This document shows, one piece after another, positions 1-10,404 of a DNA stretch of 64,000 bases (its first letter is position 1; the number at the start of each line of letters is the position of its first letter). The stretch lies in NCBI RefSeq assembly GCF_900156075.1, contig NZ_FTMM01000001.1, positions 1 to 64,000 on the forward strand, in the 5' to 3' direction. This stretch comes from Chryseobacterium sp. RU37D. GTDB lineage: Bacteria > Bacteroidota > Bacteroidia > Flavobacteriales > Weeksellaceae. The notes beneath the pieces were generated by a model that saw only the letters and a program-made list of their open reading frames with translations, was not told where the DNA came from and searched no databases. Position numbers and translations under genes: made by a program.

Positions 1-1
1 T

Positions 2-817
2 TTAAAAGTAAGCTACAGTAGCTATTATAAATGGAAAGCAAGACCTCTTTCTAATAGAGAGAGACGAAAAAGAGAGATAAAAAAACAAATAACATCTATT
101 TATTTTGCATCAAAGCAACGCTATGGAAGTCCCAGAGTTACTGTAGAATTAGACTCATCAGGTTTTAAGACCTCCAGAATAACGGTTGCAAAATATATGA
201 AAGAGCTTGGTTTAAGAAGTAAATTAAGCAGGAAATTTAGAGTAACAACAGATTCAAAACACAATTATTTGATTGCAGAGAACCTCCTGAATAGAAACTT
301 TTTGGTTGCCAGTCCATCCCAAGCTTGGGTCTCTGACATCACTTATCTCCAAACCAAAGATGGTTTTTTATATCTAACAGCAATTATAGATTTGTTTGAT
401 AGAAAAGTGATTGGTTGGAGCTTAAGTACTGGGATGAGTACCACGGAGACAAGTTTAGCTGCCTGGAAAATGGCTGTCAAAAATAGAAAAGCGGACAGTA
501 AATTAATTTTTCATTCAGACAGAGGTGTTCAGTATGCAAGTAAAAAATTCACAAATACTCTTGCTTTTTATGGAGTAAAAAGGAGTATGAGCAGAAAAGG
601 GAATTGTTGGGATAACGCAGTGGCTGAAAGCTTCTTCAAGTCATTGAAAACAGAACTAATTTACGGAAACAAGCTTATCACAAGAGAACAGATGGAACTT
701 GAAATTTTTGAATATATTGAAATATGGTACAATAAAAAAAGAAGACACAGTACCCTGAATTATCAAACAATAGAAGAATTTAACAATCAAAACAAAATTT
801 ACAAAAATGTAGCTTAA
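2..817 (+). CDS. IS3-family transposase OrfB (5' end outside window)
   Basis: Integrase-type transposase that cuts and joins IS ends. The frame is open from base 2, so the true start lies left of the window; the ATG at 197 is internal. Bases 2-190 encode a Lys/Arg-rich HTH_21-like segment with the motif RYGSPRV, typical of OrfB. The rve catalytic core follows with the DDE triad: D in VSDITYL, D in FHSDRG and E in AVAESFF. Counted from the ATG at 197 these are D47, D108 and E144, giving D60D35E spacing as in IS3-family enzymes. OrfA should lie to the left. The element ends close to base 820, where an MFS gene remnant begins. Seen: motifs and spacing. Inferred: family assignment to an IS150/IS3-like group. 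Confidence 0.93.
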   Translation, partial: LKVSYSSYYKWKARPLSNRERRKREIKKQITSIYFASKQRYGSPRVTVELDSSGFKTSRITVAKYMKELGLRSKLSRKFRVTTDSKHNYLIAENLLNRNFLVASPSQAWVSDITYLQTKDGFLYLTAIIDLFDRKVIGWSLSTGMSTTETSLAAWKMAVKNRKADSKLIFHSDRGVQYASKKFTNTLAFYGVKRSMSRKGNCWDNAVAESFFKSLKTELIYGNKLITREQMELEIFEYIEIWYNKKRRHSTLNYQTIEEFNNQNKIYKNVA

Positions 818-821
818 CTCT

Positions 822-1097
822 AACTGGAAATTTTATTTGCATATCCAGTTTATTACTTCGTATTTTTCAAATAATATTTACAGACTGATTGCTTTTGCTT
901 TTCTGATCCATATTACAGAAGGTTTTATCTTTAATAATTATTTCTCTTACTGTATCGGAAGATTCCCGAATTCTGCTGGTATAGCAGGTGGTTTAACTGG
1001 CGGCGTTGCCTTTATAATCACTTCGGCAATCAGCTATGAATTTGCGGCGATGATCAAAACCTCAAATTCAGTTACAGATAGCGGAAGGTACTTTTAA
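822..1097 (+). pseudogene. 3' remnant of an MFS (Bcr/CflA-like) drug exporter, cut by the IS element
   Basis: The frame continues upstream into IS sequence and has only a TTG at 837 as a possible start. The 86 residues look like the last two membrane spans of a major-facilitator multidrug exporter: a hydrophobic stretch followed by NYFSYCIGRFPNSAGIAGG and a second span. The Gly-rich SAGIAGGLTGG turn is typical of Bcr/CflA-type transporters. The N-terminal ten or so spans are missing, so insertion of the IS3 element is the simplest cause. The product would not be a working transporter. The family call is from recall and rests on a short fragment. Confidence 0.7.
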
Positions 1098-1104
1098 AAC
1101 TAAA

Positions 1105-1128
1105 AAAGCCCCTTTAAAAAGGAGCTTT
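1105..1128. terminator. Bidirectional intrinsic terminator
   Basis: An AAAGC..CCTTT / AAAGG..GCTTT inverted repeat with A-rich and T-rich flanks sits between the MFS remnant (plus) and the 3' end of icd (minus, 18 bases away). It could stop transcripts from both sides. Confidence 0.65.
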
Positions 1129-1146
1129 CATTTATCAAGATCGAAA

Positions 1147-3417
<2,271 letters not shown>

Positions 3418-3504
3418 TTAATTTTTTTGAATCAATCCTAAATAAGATTTTCCATTTTAAGAATTATTTAACCTTTATCTGAAAGAAAAAGCCTGTATTT
3501 TGAT

Positions 3505-3512
3505 TAAATTTG
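3505..3512 (+). promoter_or_regulatory. Candidate -7 box of tpx
   Basis: TAAATTTG fits the Flavobacteriia/Bacteroidetes -7 consensus TAnnTTTG and lies 24 bases before the chosen tpx ATG. No TTG -33 element was found at the usual 17-19 spacing, so confidence is low. Confidence 0.35.
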
Positions 3513-3535
3513 AAAATAGAATTAAAAAAAGAATT

Positions 3536-4036
3536 ATGTCAACTACAATTACATTAAAAGGAAACGAAGTACATACTGTGGGAATTCTTCCGTCTGTCGG
3601 AACTACAATCAGAGATTTTGCTCTGGTAGATTCAGGATTGAATGTAAAGACTCTGCAAAATTTTGAAGGGAAGAAAAAAGTTTTTAATATTTTCCCAAGT
3701 ATCGATACACCAACTTGTGCATCTTCTGCAAGAAAATTCAATGAAGAAGCTTCTGCTCTTGACAATACTGTGGTAATAAATGTTTCAAAGGATCTGCCTT
3801 TTGCTCTGGGAAGATTTTGTGCAGCTGAGGGTTTGAGTAATGTGGAAACACTTTCAGATTTCAGAAGCAGTTTCGGAGATGATTATGAAGTGGCCATCGC
3901 TGATTCCCCAATGAAAGGATTGCTGAGCCGTGCAGTGATTGTTACGGATGTAGACAACAAGGTGGTGTACACAGAGCAGGTTTCGGAAATCGCCAATGAA
4001 CCGAATTATGAAGCAGCTTTAGCAGCATTAAAATAA
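3536..4036 (+). CDS. tpx: Thiol peroxidase Tpx (atypical 2-Cys peroxiredoxin)
   Basis: Reduces hydrogen peroxide and organic hydroperoxides using thioredoxin; expected in periplasm or cytoplasm, and no signal peptide is visible here. From MSTTITLKG the protein is 166 residues. The peroxidatic Cys is C61 in SIDTPTCAS and the resolving Cys is C95 in GRFCAAEGLS, the same positions as in E. coli Tpx. A longer frame starts at 3500, but its 12 extra residues are basic and not conserved in the family. It is monocistronic: divergent from icd and followed by a hairpin terminator at 4053-4084. Confidence 0.95.
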   Translation: MSTTITLKGNEVHTVGILPSVGTTIRDFALVDSGLNVKTLQNFEGKKKVFNIFPSIDTPTCASSARKFNEEASALDNTVVINVSKDLPFALGRFCAAEGLSNVETLSDFRSSFGDDYEVAIADSPMKGLLSRAVIVTDVDNKVVYTEQVSEIANEPNYEAALAALK

Positions 4037-4052
4037 TTATAAAAATAATTTT

Positions 4053-4084
4053 TGTAGAAGCCTTGTGATTTTCACAGGGTTTTT
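4053..4084 (+). terminator. Rho-independent terminator after tpx
   Basis: The stem CCTTGTGA / TCACAGGG has a 3-nt loop and one T-G wobble and is followed by a run of six T, just after the tpx stop codon. Confidence 0.75.
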
Positions 4085-4150
4085 TCATTTAAATACGAAT
4101 GCAATAATTTAAACACTAATAATTTATAATGAAGTAGGATTATCAATAGG

Positions 4151-4198
4151 AGCGGGCTTTAGCCCGCTTAATAAAACCATTTCATTGGCTTTAGCCAA
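4151..4198 (+). repeat. Composite two-palindrome repeat, copy 1
   Basis: An 8-bp perfect palindrome AGCGGGCT-TT-AGCCCGCT (4151-4168) is followed 16 bases later by a 6-bp palindrome TTGGCT-TT-AGCCAA (4185-4198). Both share the core GGCTTTAGCC. The same pair occurs in opposite orientation at 7969-8016, which argues for a dispersed REP/BIME-like element rather than a terminator. Confidence 0.75.
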
Positions 4199-4318
4199 AA
4201 CTTACTAAAATAATAAGCTATTTTGTGTTTATTTTGTAAAAAAATTAGAGCCATTTGTGTTTAAAAAATACTGACTCAAATCAATAAAAATTAAAATCAA
4301 TACCCCTACCTTTACATC

Positions 4319-5530
4319 ATGAAACGTTCCGGAACAGCAGATTTACCCCTTCATTACGGCAAGGTACCGCCCTGGCTTTATGAGCGTATGTCGATTCTAG
4401 GGCTTTCAATTGTTGAGGTAATTTTGATGGATTATGGCAAAGACGAGGTTCTTCGCAGGCTTGCCGATCCGTTTTGGTTCCAGAGTTTTGGAGCGGTGAT
4501 GGGAATGGATTGGCATTCTTCAGGAATCACAACTTCCGTCATGGGTGCTTTGAAGCGTTCTATTAATCCAAACTCACAAGCTCTTGGACTTTATATATGC
4601 GGCGGAAAAGGCAAATTTTCTCGCGATACACCTTCGGAATTAATTCAAATTGCGGATAAAACAGGTTTAAACGGAAATGAGCTGGTGAAAGCCAGTAAAT
4701 TGTCTGCAAAGGTGGATAATACAGCCATTCATGATGGGTATCAATTGTATCTGCATAATTTTATCTTGTCTGACAACGGAAACTGGAGTGTTGTACAGCA
4801 GGGTATGCACGAGTCAGACGGTACGGCAAGGCGTTATCACTGGCATTCTGGGAATATAAAATCTTTTGTGGAAGAGCCTCATACAGGAATCAACGGGATT
4901 TTCAGAGGAAAAATTTTAAACTTAACCGATTCTGAAGCCTCGGAAAACAGAAAAGGAATTTTAGAAATTTCAAACACCGATTCGGCGGAAATTATGAGCG
5001 ATTTTTCGAGGTTAATTCTTCCCAATCATCATGATGTTCGGGCTTCTGATGTAGATTTAAAACGTCTCGGGGCACTTTTATATGTAACCCGTGAACAGCA
5101 GCCGCAGAATTTTGAAGATTTATTGATGCTGGAAGGCGTTGGTCCGCGAACGATGCAGTCGCTGGCTTTGGTAAGTGAGGTAATTCATGGTGCGCCATCG
5201 AGATTTAAAGATCCGGCAAGATTTTCCTTTGCTCATGGCGGAAAAGACGGCCATCCTTTCCCTGTTCCAACTAAAGTGTATGACGAAAGCCTGCAAATTA
5301 TCAAGTCAGGAATAGAAAAATCTAAGCTCGGAAATTCAGATAAATTAAAGACTTTAAATAAACTTCATCAAATTATTGAGACTACAGAAAAAGATTTCAC
5401 ACCCAATTTTGATATTCAGGAAGTTATTGAGGAGGAGAGGCAAAACTCATGGCGATTTGGCGGTAAAACTGTTTTCGGGGATGCTCAGAAGCCTTCAGCT
5501 CCTCAACTGATTCAGCTCTCTTTGTTTTAA
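4319..5530 (+). CDS. DUF763 domain protein
   Basis: A 403-residue cytoplasmic protein of the DUF763 family, whose biochemical role is not established. The N-terminus MKRSGTADLPLHYGKVPPWL is the family signature. A central region carries WSVVQQGMHE and HWHSGN, and a helix-hairpin-helix-like stretch MLEGVGPRTMQSLALVSEV suggests nucleic-acid contact. The C-terminus continues FAHGGKDGHPFPVPTKVYD, also conserved in the family. Length matches the family (about 370-420 aa). It stands alone, with a repeat on each side (4151-4198 and 5557-5628), and is preceded by an AT-rich promoter region. The family call is firm; the DNA or RNA binding role is inference from the HhH-like motif. Confidence 0.9.
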   Translation: MKRSGTADLPLHYGKVPPWLYERMSILGLSIVEVILMDYGKDEVLRRLADPFWFQSFGAVMGMDWHSSGITTSVMGALKRSINPNSQALGLYICGGKGKFSRDTPSELIQIADKTGLNGNELVKASKLSAKVDNTAIHDGYQLYLHNFILSDNGNWSVVQQGMHESDGTARRYHWHSGNIKSFVEEPHTGINGIFRGKILNLTDSEASENRKGILEISNTDSAEIMSDFSRLILPNHHDVRASDVDLKRLGALLYVTREQQPQNFEDLLMLEGVGPRTMQSLALVSEVIHGAPSRFKDPARFSFAHGGKDGHPFPVPTKVYDESLQIIKSGIEKSKLGNSDKLKTLNKLHQIIETTEKDFTPNFDIQEVIEEERQNSWRFGGKTVFGDAQKPSAPQLIQLSLF

Positions 5531-5556
5531 GTTCTCTTATAGTTAATCGGCATGTT

Positions 5557-5628
5557 TGTCATTCTGAACGAATCGAAGTGAGAATCTACTTAAATATTGT
5601 AGAGATTTTTTCCTTCGTCAGAATGACA
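5557..5628. repeat. Dispersed imperfect inverted repeat (TGTCATTCTGA...TCAGAATGACA)
   Basis: The arms TGTCATTCTGAACGAA (5557-5572) and TTCGTCAGAATGACA (5614-5628) are complementary apart from one unpaired base; the inner part AGAATCT/AGAGATT also pairs partly. Related GTCATTGC or GTCATCCTG ends occur near 15414, 21481, 62115 and 62484, so this is a genome-dispersed repeat family. Confidence 0.65.
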
Positions 5629-5805
5629 GATTGAACTTTACGATAAATCTGTTTAATAATTTATAATTAATATAAAAAGCTCAGAAATACTTGTGTATAA
5701 AGAATTACACAGAAACAATCTACCACAATTCATTATTTTGTTTAACGTTTCTTTCGTCATTTCCGATAAAAATTCTATTTTTAAGCTCTTAAAAAACATT
5801 CACTG

Positions 5806-6396
5806 ATGAGTAACAAAGCCTTAGAAATCTGCTACGATTTCCCTTTTTTCCTATCCGAGGAGCTTGAAGAAATATTTCAGGCCCATGAAAAAGTAATTTT
5901 CCAGAAAGGTGATTTTATTCTAGAAGAAAATAAAACGGCTAATGAATATTATATTTTGGAAAAAGGATTAGCACGCTCATTCGTTAATGATTTTAATGGA
6001 AACGAAGTAACTACACACTTCTTTGTAGAAAATGAAGTGATCATTGAAGTTTCATCATTATTTCAGAGAATCCCTACACAGGAAAATATTGTCTGTATTA
6101 CAGACTGCGAATGCTGGAAGTTCAGTTTTGAAACTTTCCAGGAACTATTTCATAAAATCCCCAACCTTAGGGAATGGGGAAGGGCGTGGATGTCTCAGCA
6201 GCTTTTTATATACAAGCAGCGTTCTGTAGAAATGTTTACTCTTTCTGCTACAAAACGTTATCTTAATCTTCTCGAACAAAAATCGCATGTGATACAATTT
6301 GCCCCTTTAAAGCAAATCGCTTCCTATCTGGGAGTTACAGATACTTCTTTAAGCAGGATTCGTAAAGAATTGGTTTCTCATCCCAGGAAAGTTTAA
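5806..6396 (+). CDS. Crp/Fnr-family transcriptional regulator
   Basis: A 196-residue protein with an N-terminal cyclic-nucleotide-binding-like beta-roll (about residues 20-130, with KGDFILEENKTANEYYILEKG) and a short C-terminal helix-turn-helix whose recognition part is LKQIASYLGVTDTSLSRIRKE. No Fnr-type Cys cluster is present, so it is not an iron-sulfur sensor. This short Crp subclass is abundant in Bacteroidetes. It sits directly upstream of the row of VOC, DinB and SRPBCC genes and in the same direction, which makes it a plausible local regulator; the effector is unknown. Confidence 0.88.
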   Translation: MSNKALEICYDFPFFLSEELEEIFQAHEKVIFQKGDFILEENKTANEYYILEKGLARSFVNDFNGNEVTTHFFVENEVIIEVSSLFQRIPTQENIVCITDCECWKFSFETFQELFHKIPNLREWGRAWMSQQLFIYKQRSVEMFTLSATKRYLNLLEQKSHVIQFAPLKQIASYLGVTDTSLSRIRKELVSHPRKV

Positions 6397-6474
6397 ATCT
6401 TGTCTTATGGCAAGTTGATTTACATTGTGACTTGGTAATTTTGGTTAAAAGTTTAACATTAAAAATTACAAAAA

Positions 6475-6885
6475 ATGCAAATCAACCAAATTTATGTAAA
6501 CCTTCCTGTGAAAGATGTTCAGAAAACAAGAGCATTCTGGACGAAGCTGGGGTTTTCTGTCAACGAGCAGTTCTCTGATGAAAAGGCAATCTGTGTTGTA
6601 CTGAAAGAAGATCACATCTATGCCATGTTTCTGAAAGAAGAGTTTTTCAACACTTTTACAAACAGGCCGATCGCAAAAGGCGACACCACTCAAACCCTTC
6701 TTGCCATTGGCGTAAACAGTCGTGATGAGGTTGATACTATGGTAAAAACTGCGATTGAAAACGGAGGTTCAAAATACAGTGAGCCACAGGATCACGGCTG
6801 GATGTATCAAAATGCTTTTTCTGATCTGAACGGGCATCAATGGGAGGTGATGTTTGCTGAGATTTCCCAGTTTCCTGCTCAATAA
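6475..6885 (+). CDS. VOC-family protein (glyoxalase/dioxygenase fold), copy 1
   Basis: A 136-residue vicinal-oxygen-chelate fold protein. The N-terminal half has MQINQIYVNLPVKDVQKTRAF (one beta-alpha-beta module) and the C-terminal half has DHGWMYQNAFSDLNGHQWEV, the usual DPdGH/W ending. Members act in methylglyoxal detoxification, antibiotic binding or ring cleavage; the substrate here is unknown. It is a tandem duplicate of the next gene (6924-7328), with matching length and almost the same ends (QINQIYVNLPVKD; PQDHGWMYQN). It follows the Crp/Fnr gene by 78 bases, so it may be co-transcribed. Confidence 0.88.
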   Translation: MQINQIYVNLPVKDVQKTRAFWTKLGFSVNEQFSDEKAICVVLKEDHIYAMFLKEEFFNTFTNRPIAKGDTTQTLLAIGVNSRDEVDTMVKTAIENGGSKYSEPQDHGWMYQNAFSDLNGHQWEVMFAEISQFPAQ

Positions 6886-6923
6886 TTATCGATTCAAATT
6901 AAAACTTAACAAAAAATTACAAT

Positions 6924-7328
6924 ATGAAAATCAATCAGATTTATGTCAATCTTCCGGTAAAAGATATTGAAAGTACAAAAGAATTCTGGACGAAATTAGG
7001 CTTTTCAATTAACGAACAAATTACTGATGAAAAAGCAGTTTGTGTAATATTAAGCGATAATATTCAGGTAATGTTTTTAACAGAGGAGTTTTTCCAGACC
7101 TTTTCTGAGCGGCCTGTTCCGAAAGGCGATACCACGCAGGTTTTGGTAGCGATTGGTTTAGGCAGCCGCGAAGAAGTTGACAAGGTTGTAAATGCAGCCG
7201 TAGCTAACGGAGCCTATCAGCACGAAGAACCACAGGATCACGGATGGATGTATCAAAACTCTTTCTGGGACATCAACGGTCATGGCTGGAACGTCATATT
7301 TGCAGATCCTTCGCAATTTCCAGGATAA
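6924..7328 (+). CDS. VOC-family protein, copy 2 (tandem paralogue)
   Basis: A 134-residue VOC protein clearly paralogous to the gene 38 bases upstream: KINQIYVNLPVKDIESTKEF against QINQIYVNLPVKDVQKTRAF, and again EEPQDHGWMYQNSFWDINGHGW. Likely from local duplication. VOC proteins usually form dimers, so the two could form a heterodimer (inference). The substrate is not identifiable from sequence. Confidence 0.88.
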   Translation: MKINQIYVNLPVKDIESTKEFWTKLGFSINEQITDEKAVCVILSDNIQVMFLTEEFFQTFSERPVPKGDTTQVLVAIGLGSREEVDKVVNAAVANGAYQHEEPQDHGWMYQNSFWDINGHGWNVIFADPSQFPG

Positions 7329-7447
7329 TATTTATTAAATCTAATTTAAATCTCTCACGGATTTTGGAGATAACGCAGAGATTATGTATAAAATTAAATA
7401 TTAAAAATCTGCATAATCTGTGAGAAAAATACCCAAAATTTAAAAGA

Positions 7448-7900
7448 ATGAAAAACGATATTGAAATTGTAAAAACGCAGATATCCAGTAATTACAAAGT
7501 AATCTCAATGAATATCGAAGGAATTACCAATGAAGAAGCAATGGTTTTCCCGAAGGAAGAAGCCAATTGTATGAACTGGATTTTAGGGCATCTGATTTAT
7601 ATCAGAAATCCTTTACTCAACATTTTAGGTGAAGAATCTGTTTGGGATATGGAAAAATTCTCTGCATATAATCGTGGAGAAATCCCTTTAGAGAGAAAGG
7701 ACGAATTTATTTCTTTCGAAGAATTAAAATCATACTTGAAAAAATCTCAGGATAAGCTGGAAGAAAAACTCAATACTATGGAGGGTTTCGGCACGGAAAC
7801 TATTAAAGATATTTCCACACTTTGTCTGCATGAGATCTATCACGGTGGTCAATTAGGTTATTTGAGAAGAATTCTCGGAAAACCCGGCGCAATTAAATAA
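7448..7900 (+). CDS. DinB-family protein (putative metal-dependent hydrolase/transferase)
   Basis: A 150-residue four-helix DinB fold. The metal triad is visible: H48 in WILGHLIYI, then H128 and H132 in CLHEIYHGGQ. DinB-fold proteins include thiol-dependent transferases (bacillithiol or mycothiol S-transferases) and hydrolases, so a thiol-conjugation role fits the neighbouring VOC genes but is inference. Length is typical. It follows the VOC pair by 119 bases. Confidence 0.87.
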   Translation: MKNDIEIVKTQISSNYKVISMNIEGITNEEAMVFPKEEANCMNWILGHLIYIRNPLLNILGEESVWDMEKFSAYNRGEIPLERKDEFISFEELKSYLKKSQDKLEEKLNTMEGFGTETIKDISTLCLHEIYHGGQLGYLRRILGKPGAIK

Positions 7901-7968
7901 TTTTCGATACAATTTCATAAATGTTTTTCACAATTGAACATCAATCTATCAATCATATTTGATAGGTT

Positions 7969-8016
7969 TTGGCTAAAGCCAATTTAAGAACTATTTATAA
8001 GCGGGCTAAAGCCCGC
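7969..8016 (-). repeat. Composite two-palindrome repeat, copy 2 (inverted)
   Basis: TTGGCT-AA-AGCCAA (7969-7982) is followed after 18 bases by GCGGGCT-AA-AGCCCGC (8001-8016). Read on the minus strand this reproduces the order and spacing of the element at 4151-4198. Confidence 0.75.
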
Positions 8017-8081
8017 CCTTTGATACCCTTTTTCATTATAATTATTGAGCTATTTGTTTAAGTAAATAAAAATCAAACAAA

Positions 8082-8606
8082 ATGGACACATCAACATCAA
8101 AAAAATTAGACATTATCATTCCGGCTTTCCGTGGGCACAGCCAGAATTTTCTTATGGTTCTGGATGGCATTTCCGAAGAAAACGCCTTAAAAAGAATCGA
8201 AGGAAGAACTAACCACATCGTTTGGATGGCGGGAAATTTCCTGGATATGCGTTACGCTTTGGGATTTATTCTTGGACTGAAGGAAGAATTTGAATTTAAA
8301 GATTTTTTCTTTCAGGGAAAAGCTTTGGACGAAAATTTAAAATACCCGACCTTACAACAGTTGAAAGAAAGTTTTCATAAAATTTCGCCACTTGTATATC
8401 AAAGATTATTAGAAGTAACGGATGAAGAGTTGGATAAAGCATTTCCAATGGGGATGAATATTGATTTCTTCCCGGAAACAGTCCTGAATTTTGTAGGAAT
8501 GTGCATCGGCCGTGAAGATTACCTGTGCGGGCAGATAGGATTGATGCGCAAAATCCTGAACTACGAAGGAATGAAGTATGAATTTGATAAAGATTTAAAA
8601 TACTAA
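8082..8606 (+). CDS. DinB-like protein lacking the metal-binding histidines
   Basis: A 174-residue protein whose helical pattern matches the DinB fold. WMAGNFLDMRY aligns with WILGHLIYIRN of the upstream DinB gene, and CIGREDYLCGQIGLMRK aligns with CLHEIYHGGQLGYLRR. At the three ligand positions it has N52, R144 and L148 in place of His, so metal binding at the classical site is not expected. It could be a binding or regulatory paralogue, or use another chemistry. The stop is followed after one base by the ATG of the alpha/beta hydrolase, so the two are surely one transcript. Confidence 0.72.
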   Translation: MDTSTSKKLDIIIPAFRGHSQNFLMVLDGISEENALKRIEGRTNHIVWMAGNFLDMRYALGFILGLKEEFEFKDFFFQGKALDENLKYPTLQQLKESFHKISPLVYQRLLEVTDEELDKAFPMGMNIDFFPETVLNFVGMCIGREDYLCGQIGLMRKILNYEGMKYEFDKDLKY

Positions 8607-8607
8607 A

Positions 8608-9384
8608 ATGAATCCTGTAGAAAAAGGTTATAAGCGGGTCAACGGAATCCGGTTGTACTACGAAATTTATGGTTTCGGAAAGCCATTAGTACTGATTCAT
8701 GGCGGCGGTTCTTCCATCTTGTTTGATTATAAAGAAGTCATTTCAAGACTGGAAAACAAGTTTCAATTAATCGGAATCGACCTTCAAAATCACGGTATGA
8801 GCGATCACCGTGATATCCCGGAAACCTTTGAGCAGGACGCGCGGGATATCGCTACACTTTTAAAGGAAATCAATATTGAAAAAGCTTCATTCTGGGGTTT
8901 CAGCAATGGTGGAAATACAGTAATGCAGGTTGCTCATCTTTATCCTGAAATCGTAGATAAGCTGATCATCGCGTCTGCTTTTTATAAAAGAAATGGCATG
9001 ATGGACGGCTTTTTTGAAGGAATGATGCTGGCTACATTAGACTCTATGCCGGAGCCGCTTAAAATGAATTTTTTAAATCTTAATCCCGACTTTCCAAAAC
9101 TCGAAAATATGTTCGACAAAGACAGCAAAAGAATGCAGACTTTTGAAGATTGGGGCGCGGACATTTTGAAAGGGATAAAATCCCCGACATTATTCATTTC
9201 AGGCGACAAAGATGTCATGAAACCGGAACATACCGTTGAAATGTGGCGTTTGGTTCAAGGCTCGCAATTAATGATTCTTCCTGCCACCCACGGCTCTTAC
9301 ATGATGGCTGATTTCGGAGGAAACACCGATACAAAACTCATCGATTTTACTGTAAGTGAAATTGAGAAATTTTTAAATGGTTAA
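8608..9384 (+). CDS. Alpha/beta-fold hydrolase
   Basis: A 258-residue soluble esterase/lactonase-type hydrolase. An oxyanion-region LVLIHGGGSS precedes the nucleophile S99 in GFSNGG; the acid is D202 in SGDKDVMKPEH and the base is H228 in PATHGSYM, a complete catalytic triad. No signal peptide is present. The start codon is one base after the stop of the DinB-like gene, which suggests a linked function. The substrate is unknown; the cap region with several Met residues (about 130-160) would accept a hydrophobic acyl or ester group (inference). Confidence 0.9.
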   Translation: MNPVEKGYKRVNGIRLYYEIYGFGKPLVLIHGGGSSILFDYKEVISRLENKFQLIGIDLQNHGMSDHRDIPETFEQDARDIATLLKEINIEKASFWGFSNGGNTVMQVAHLYPEIVDKLIIASAFYKRNGMMDGFFEGMMLATLDSMPEPLKMNFLNLNPDFPKLENMFDKDSKRMQTFEDWGADILKGIKSPTLFISGDKDVMKPEHTVEMWRLVQGSQLMILPATHGSYMMADFGGNTDTKLIDFTVSEIEKFLNG

Positions 9385-9458
9385 TTGATTTAAACTTTAT
9401 ATTAAGACTCTTTTAGAAGAACAATAACGTACAAAACAGAATTTAAAAAATAAATATC

Positions 9459-9890
9459 ATGGCTAAATTAAATCCATACTTAAATTTTGACGGAAAAGCA
9501 GAAGAAGCTTTTAATTTTTACAAATCCGTTTTTGGCGGAGAATTTTTAGGTGAAATTCATAAAATGGGCAATGCTCCGGGAACAGAAAATTTGTCTGAGG
9601 AAGAAAAAAATAGAGTAATGCACATCGCGCTTCCGATTGGGAATGATTTGTTGATGGCATCAGACATTGTTCCAAGTTTTGGGCAAAGCCTGAATGTAGG
9701 AAATAACAATTATGTTTCGATTTTCCCGGAATCTAAAGAGGAAGCAGACAGGCTTTTTAAAGGTCTTTCTGAAGGCGGAAATATTGAAATGCCGATTGAA
9801 GATCAGTTCTGGGGTGACTATTTCGGAAGCTTTCAGGACAAATACGGAGTTCATTGGATGGTGAACTATAACGAAGAATACACAAAATAA
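9459..9890 (+). CDS. VOC-family protein, PhnB-like
   Basis: A 143-residue PhnB/3-demethylubiquinone-methyltransferase-like VOC protein. It begins KLNPYLNFDGKAEEAFNFYK, the standard start of this subgroup, and ends SFQDKYGVHWMVNY. The middle has MHIALPIGNDLLMASD. PhnB-like proteins lack a firm function; the fold suggests small-molecule binding near a metal or a cofactor-free site. It belongs to the same directional run as its neighbours. Confidence 0.88.
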   Translation: MAKLNPYLNFDGKAEEAFNFYKSVFGGEFLGEIHKMGNAPGTENLSEEEKNRVMHIALPIGNDLLMASDIVPSFGQSLNVGNNNYVSIFPESKEEADRLFKGLSEGGNIEMPIEDQFWGDYFGSFQDKYGVHWMVNYNEEYTK

Positions 9891-9973
9891 TCTTATATTT
9901 AAACTAAATTATAAAAAAAGGGTAATCGAGTTTTTGATTGCCCTTTCACTACACTACATAAAAATACAATTAT

Positions 9974-10387
9974 ATGGAACCTATAAAAATTGACATTACG
10001 ATTTTAGCCCCTGTACAAAAGGTTTGGGATTATTACAATGGCCCTAAACATATTACAAAATGGAATTTTGCACACGAATCCTGGCATTGTCCAAGCTCTG
10101 AAAACGATTTAAGAGTTAGCGGGAAATTCAAAAACAGAATGGAGGCAAAAGACGGAAGTTTCGGGTTTGATTTTGAAGGGATTTATGATGAAGTAATTCC
10201 AAATGAAAGAATAAAATACCATATGGAAGATGGAAGAAATGTAGAAGTAGTTTTTAATAAAATTGATGAAAATACTACGAATGTGAAGATCGTCTTTGAT
10301 CCGGAAAAGCAAAATCCTGTGGAAATGCAAAGAGATGGCTGGTACGCCATCCTTAATAATTTTCATAAATATGTAGAAAACAATTAA
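9974..10387 (+). CDS. SRPBCC/AHSA1-type protein
   Basis: A 137-residue START-like helix-grip protein. It starts IKIDITILAPVQKVWDYY (the VxAPxxxVW pattern of SRPBCC proteins), then HITKWNFAHESWHCP, and ends with a long helix EMQRDGWYAILNNFHKYV. Members bind hydrophobic ligands. It is one of three SRPBCC genes in this island (also 12637 and 13189), which points to lipophilic small molecules, though the ligand is unknown. Confidence 0.87.
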   Translation: MEPIKIDITILAPVQKVWDYYNGPKHITKWNFAHESWHCPSSENDLRVSGKFKNRMEAKDGSFGFDFEGIYDEVIPNERIKYHMEDGRNVEVVFNKIDENTTNVKIVFDPEKQNPVEMQRDGWYAILNNFHKYVENN

Positions 10388-10404
10388 AATATCCTATGTA
10401 GATC

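Noticed and set aside
837..1097. Independent small membrane protein gene
   Set aside because: Only a TTG start, the frame runs back into the IS, and the sequence matches the end of an MFS transporter.
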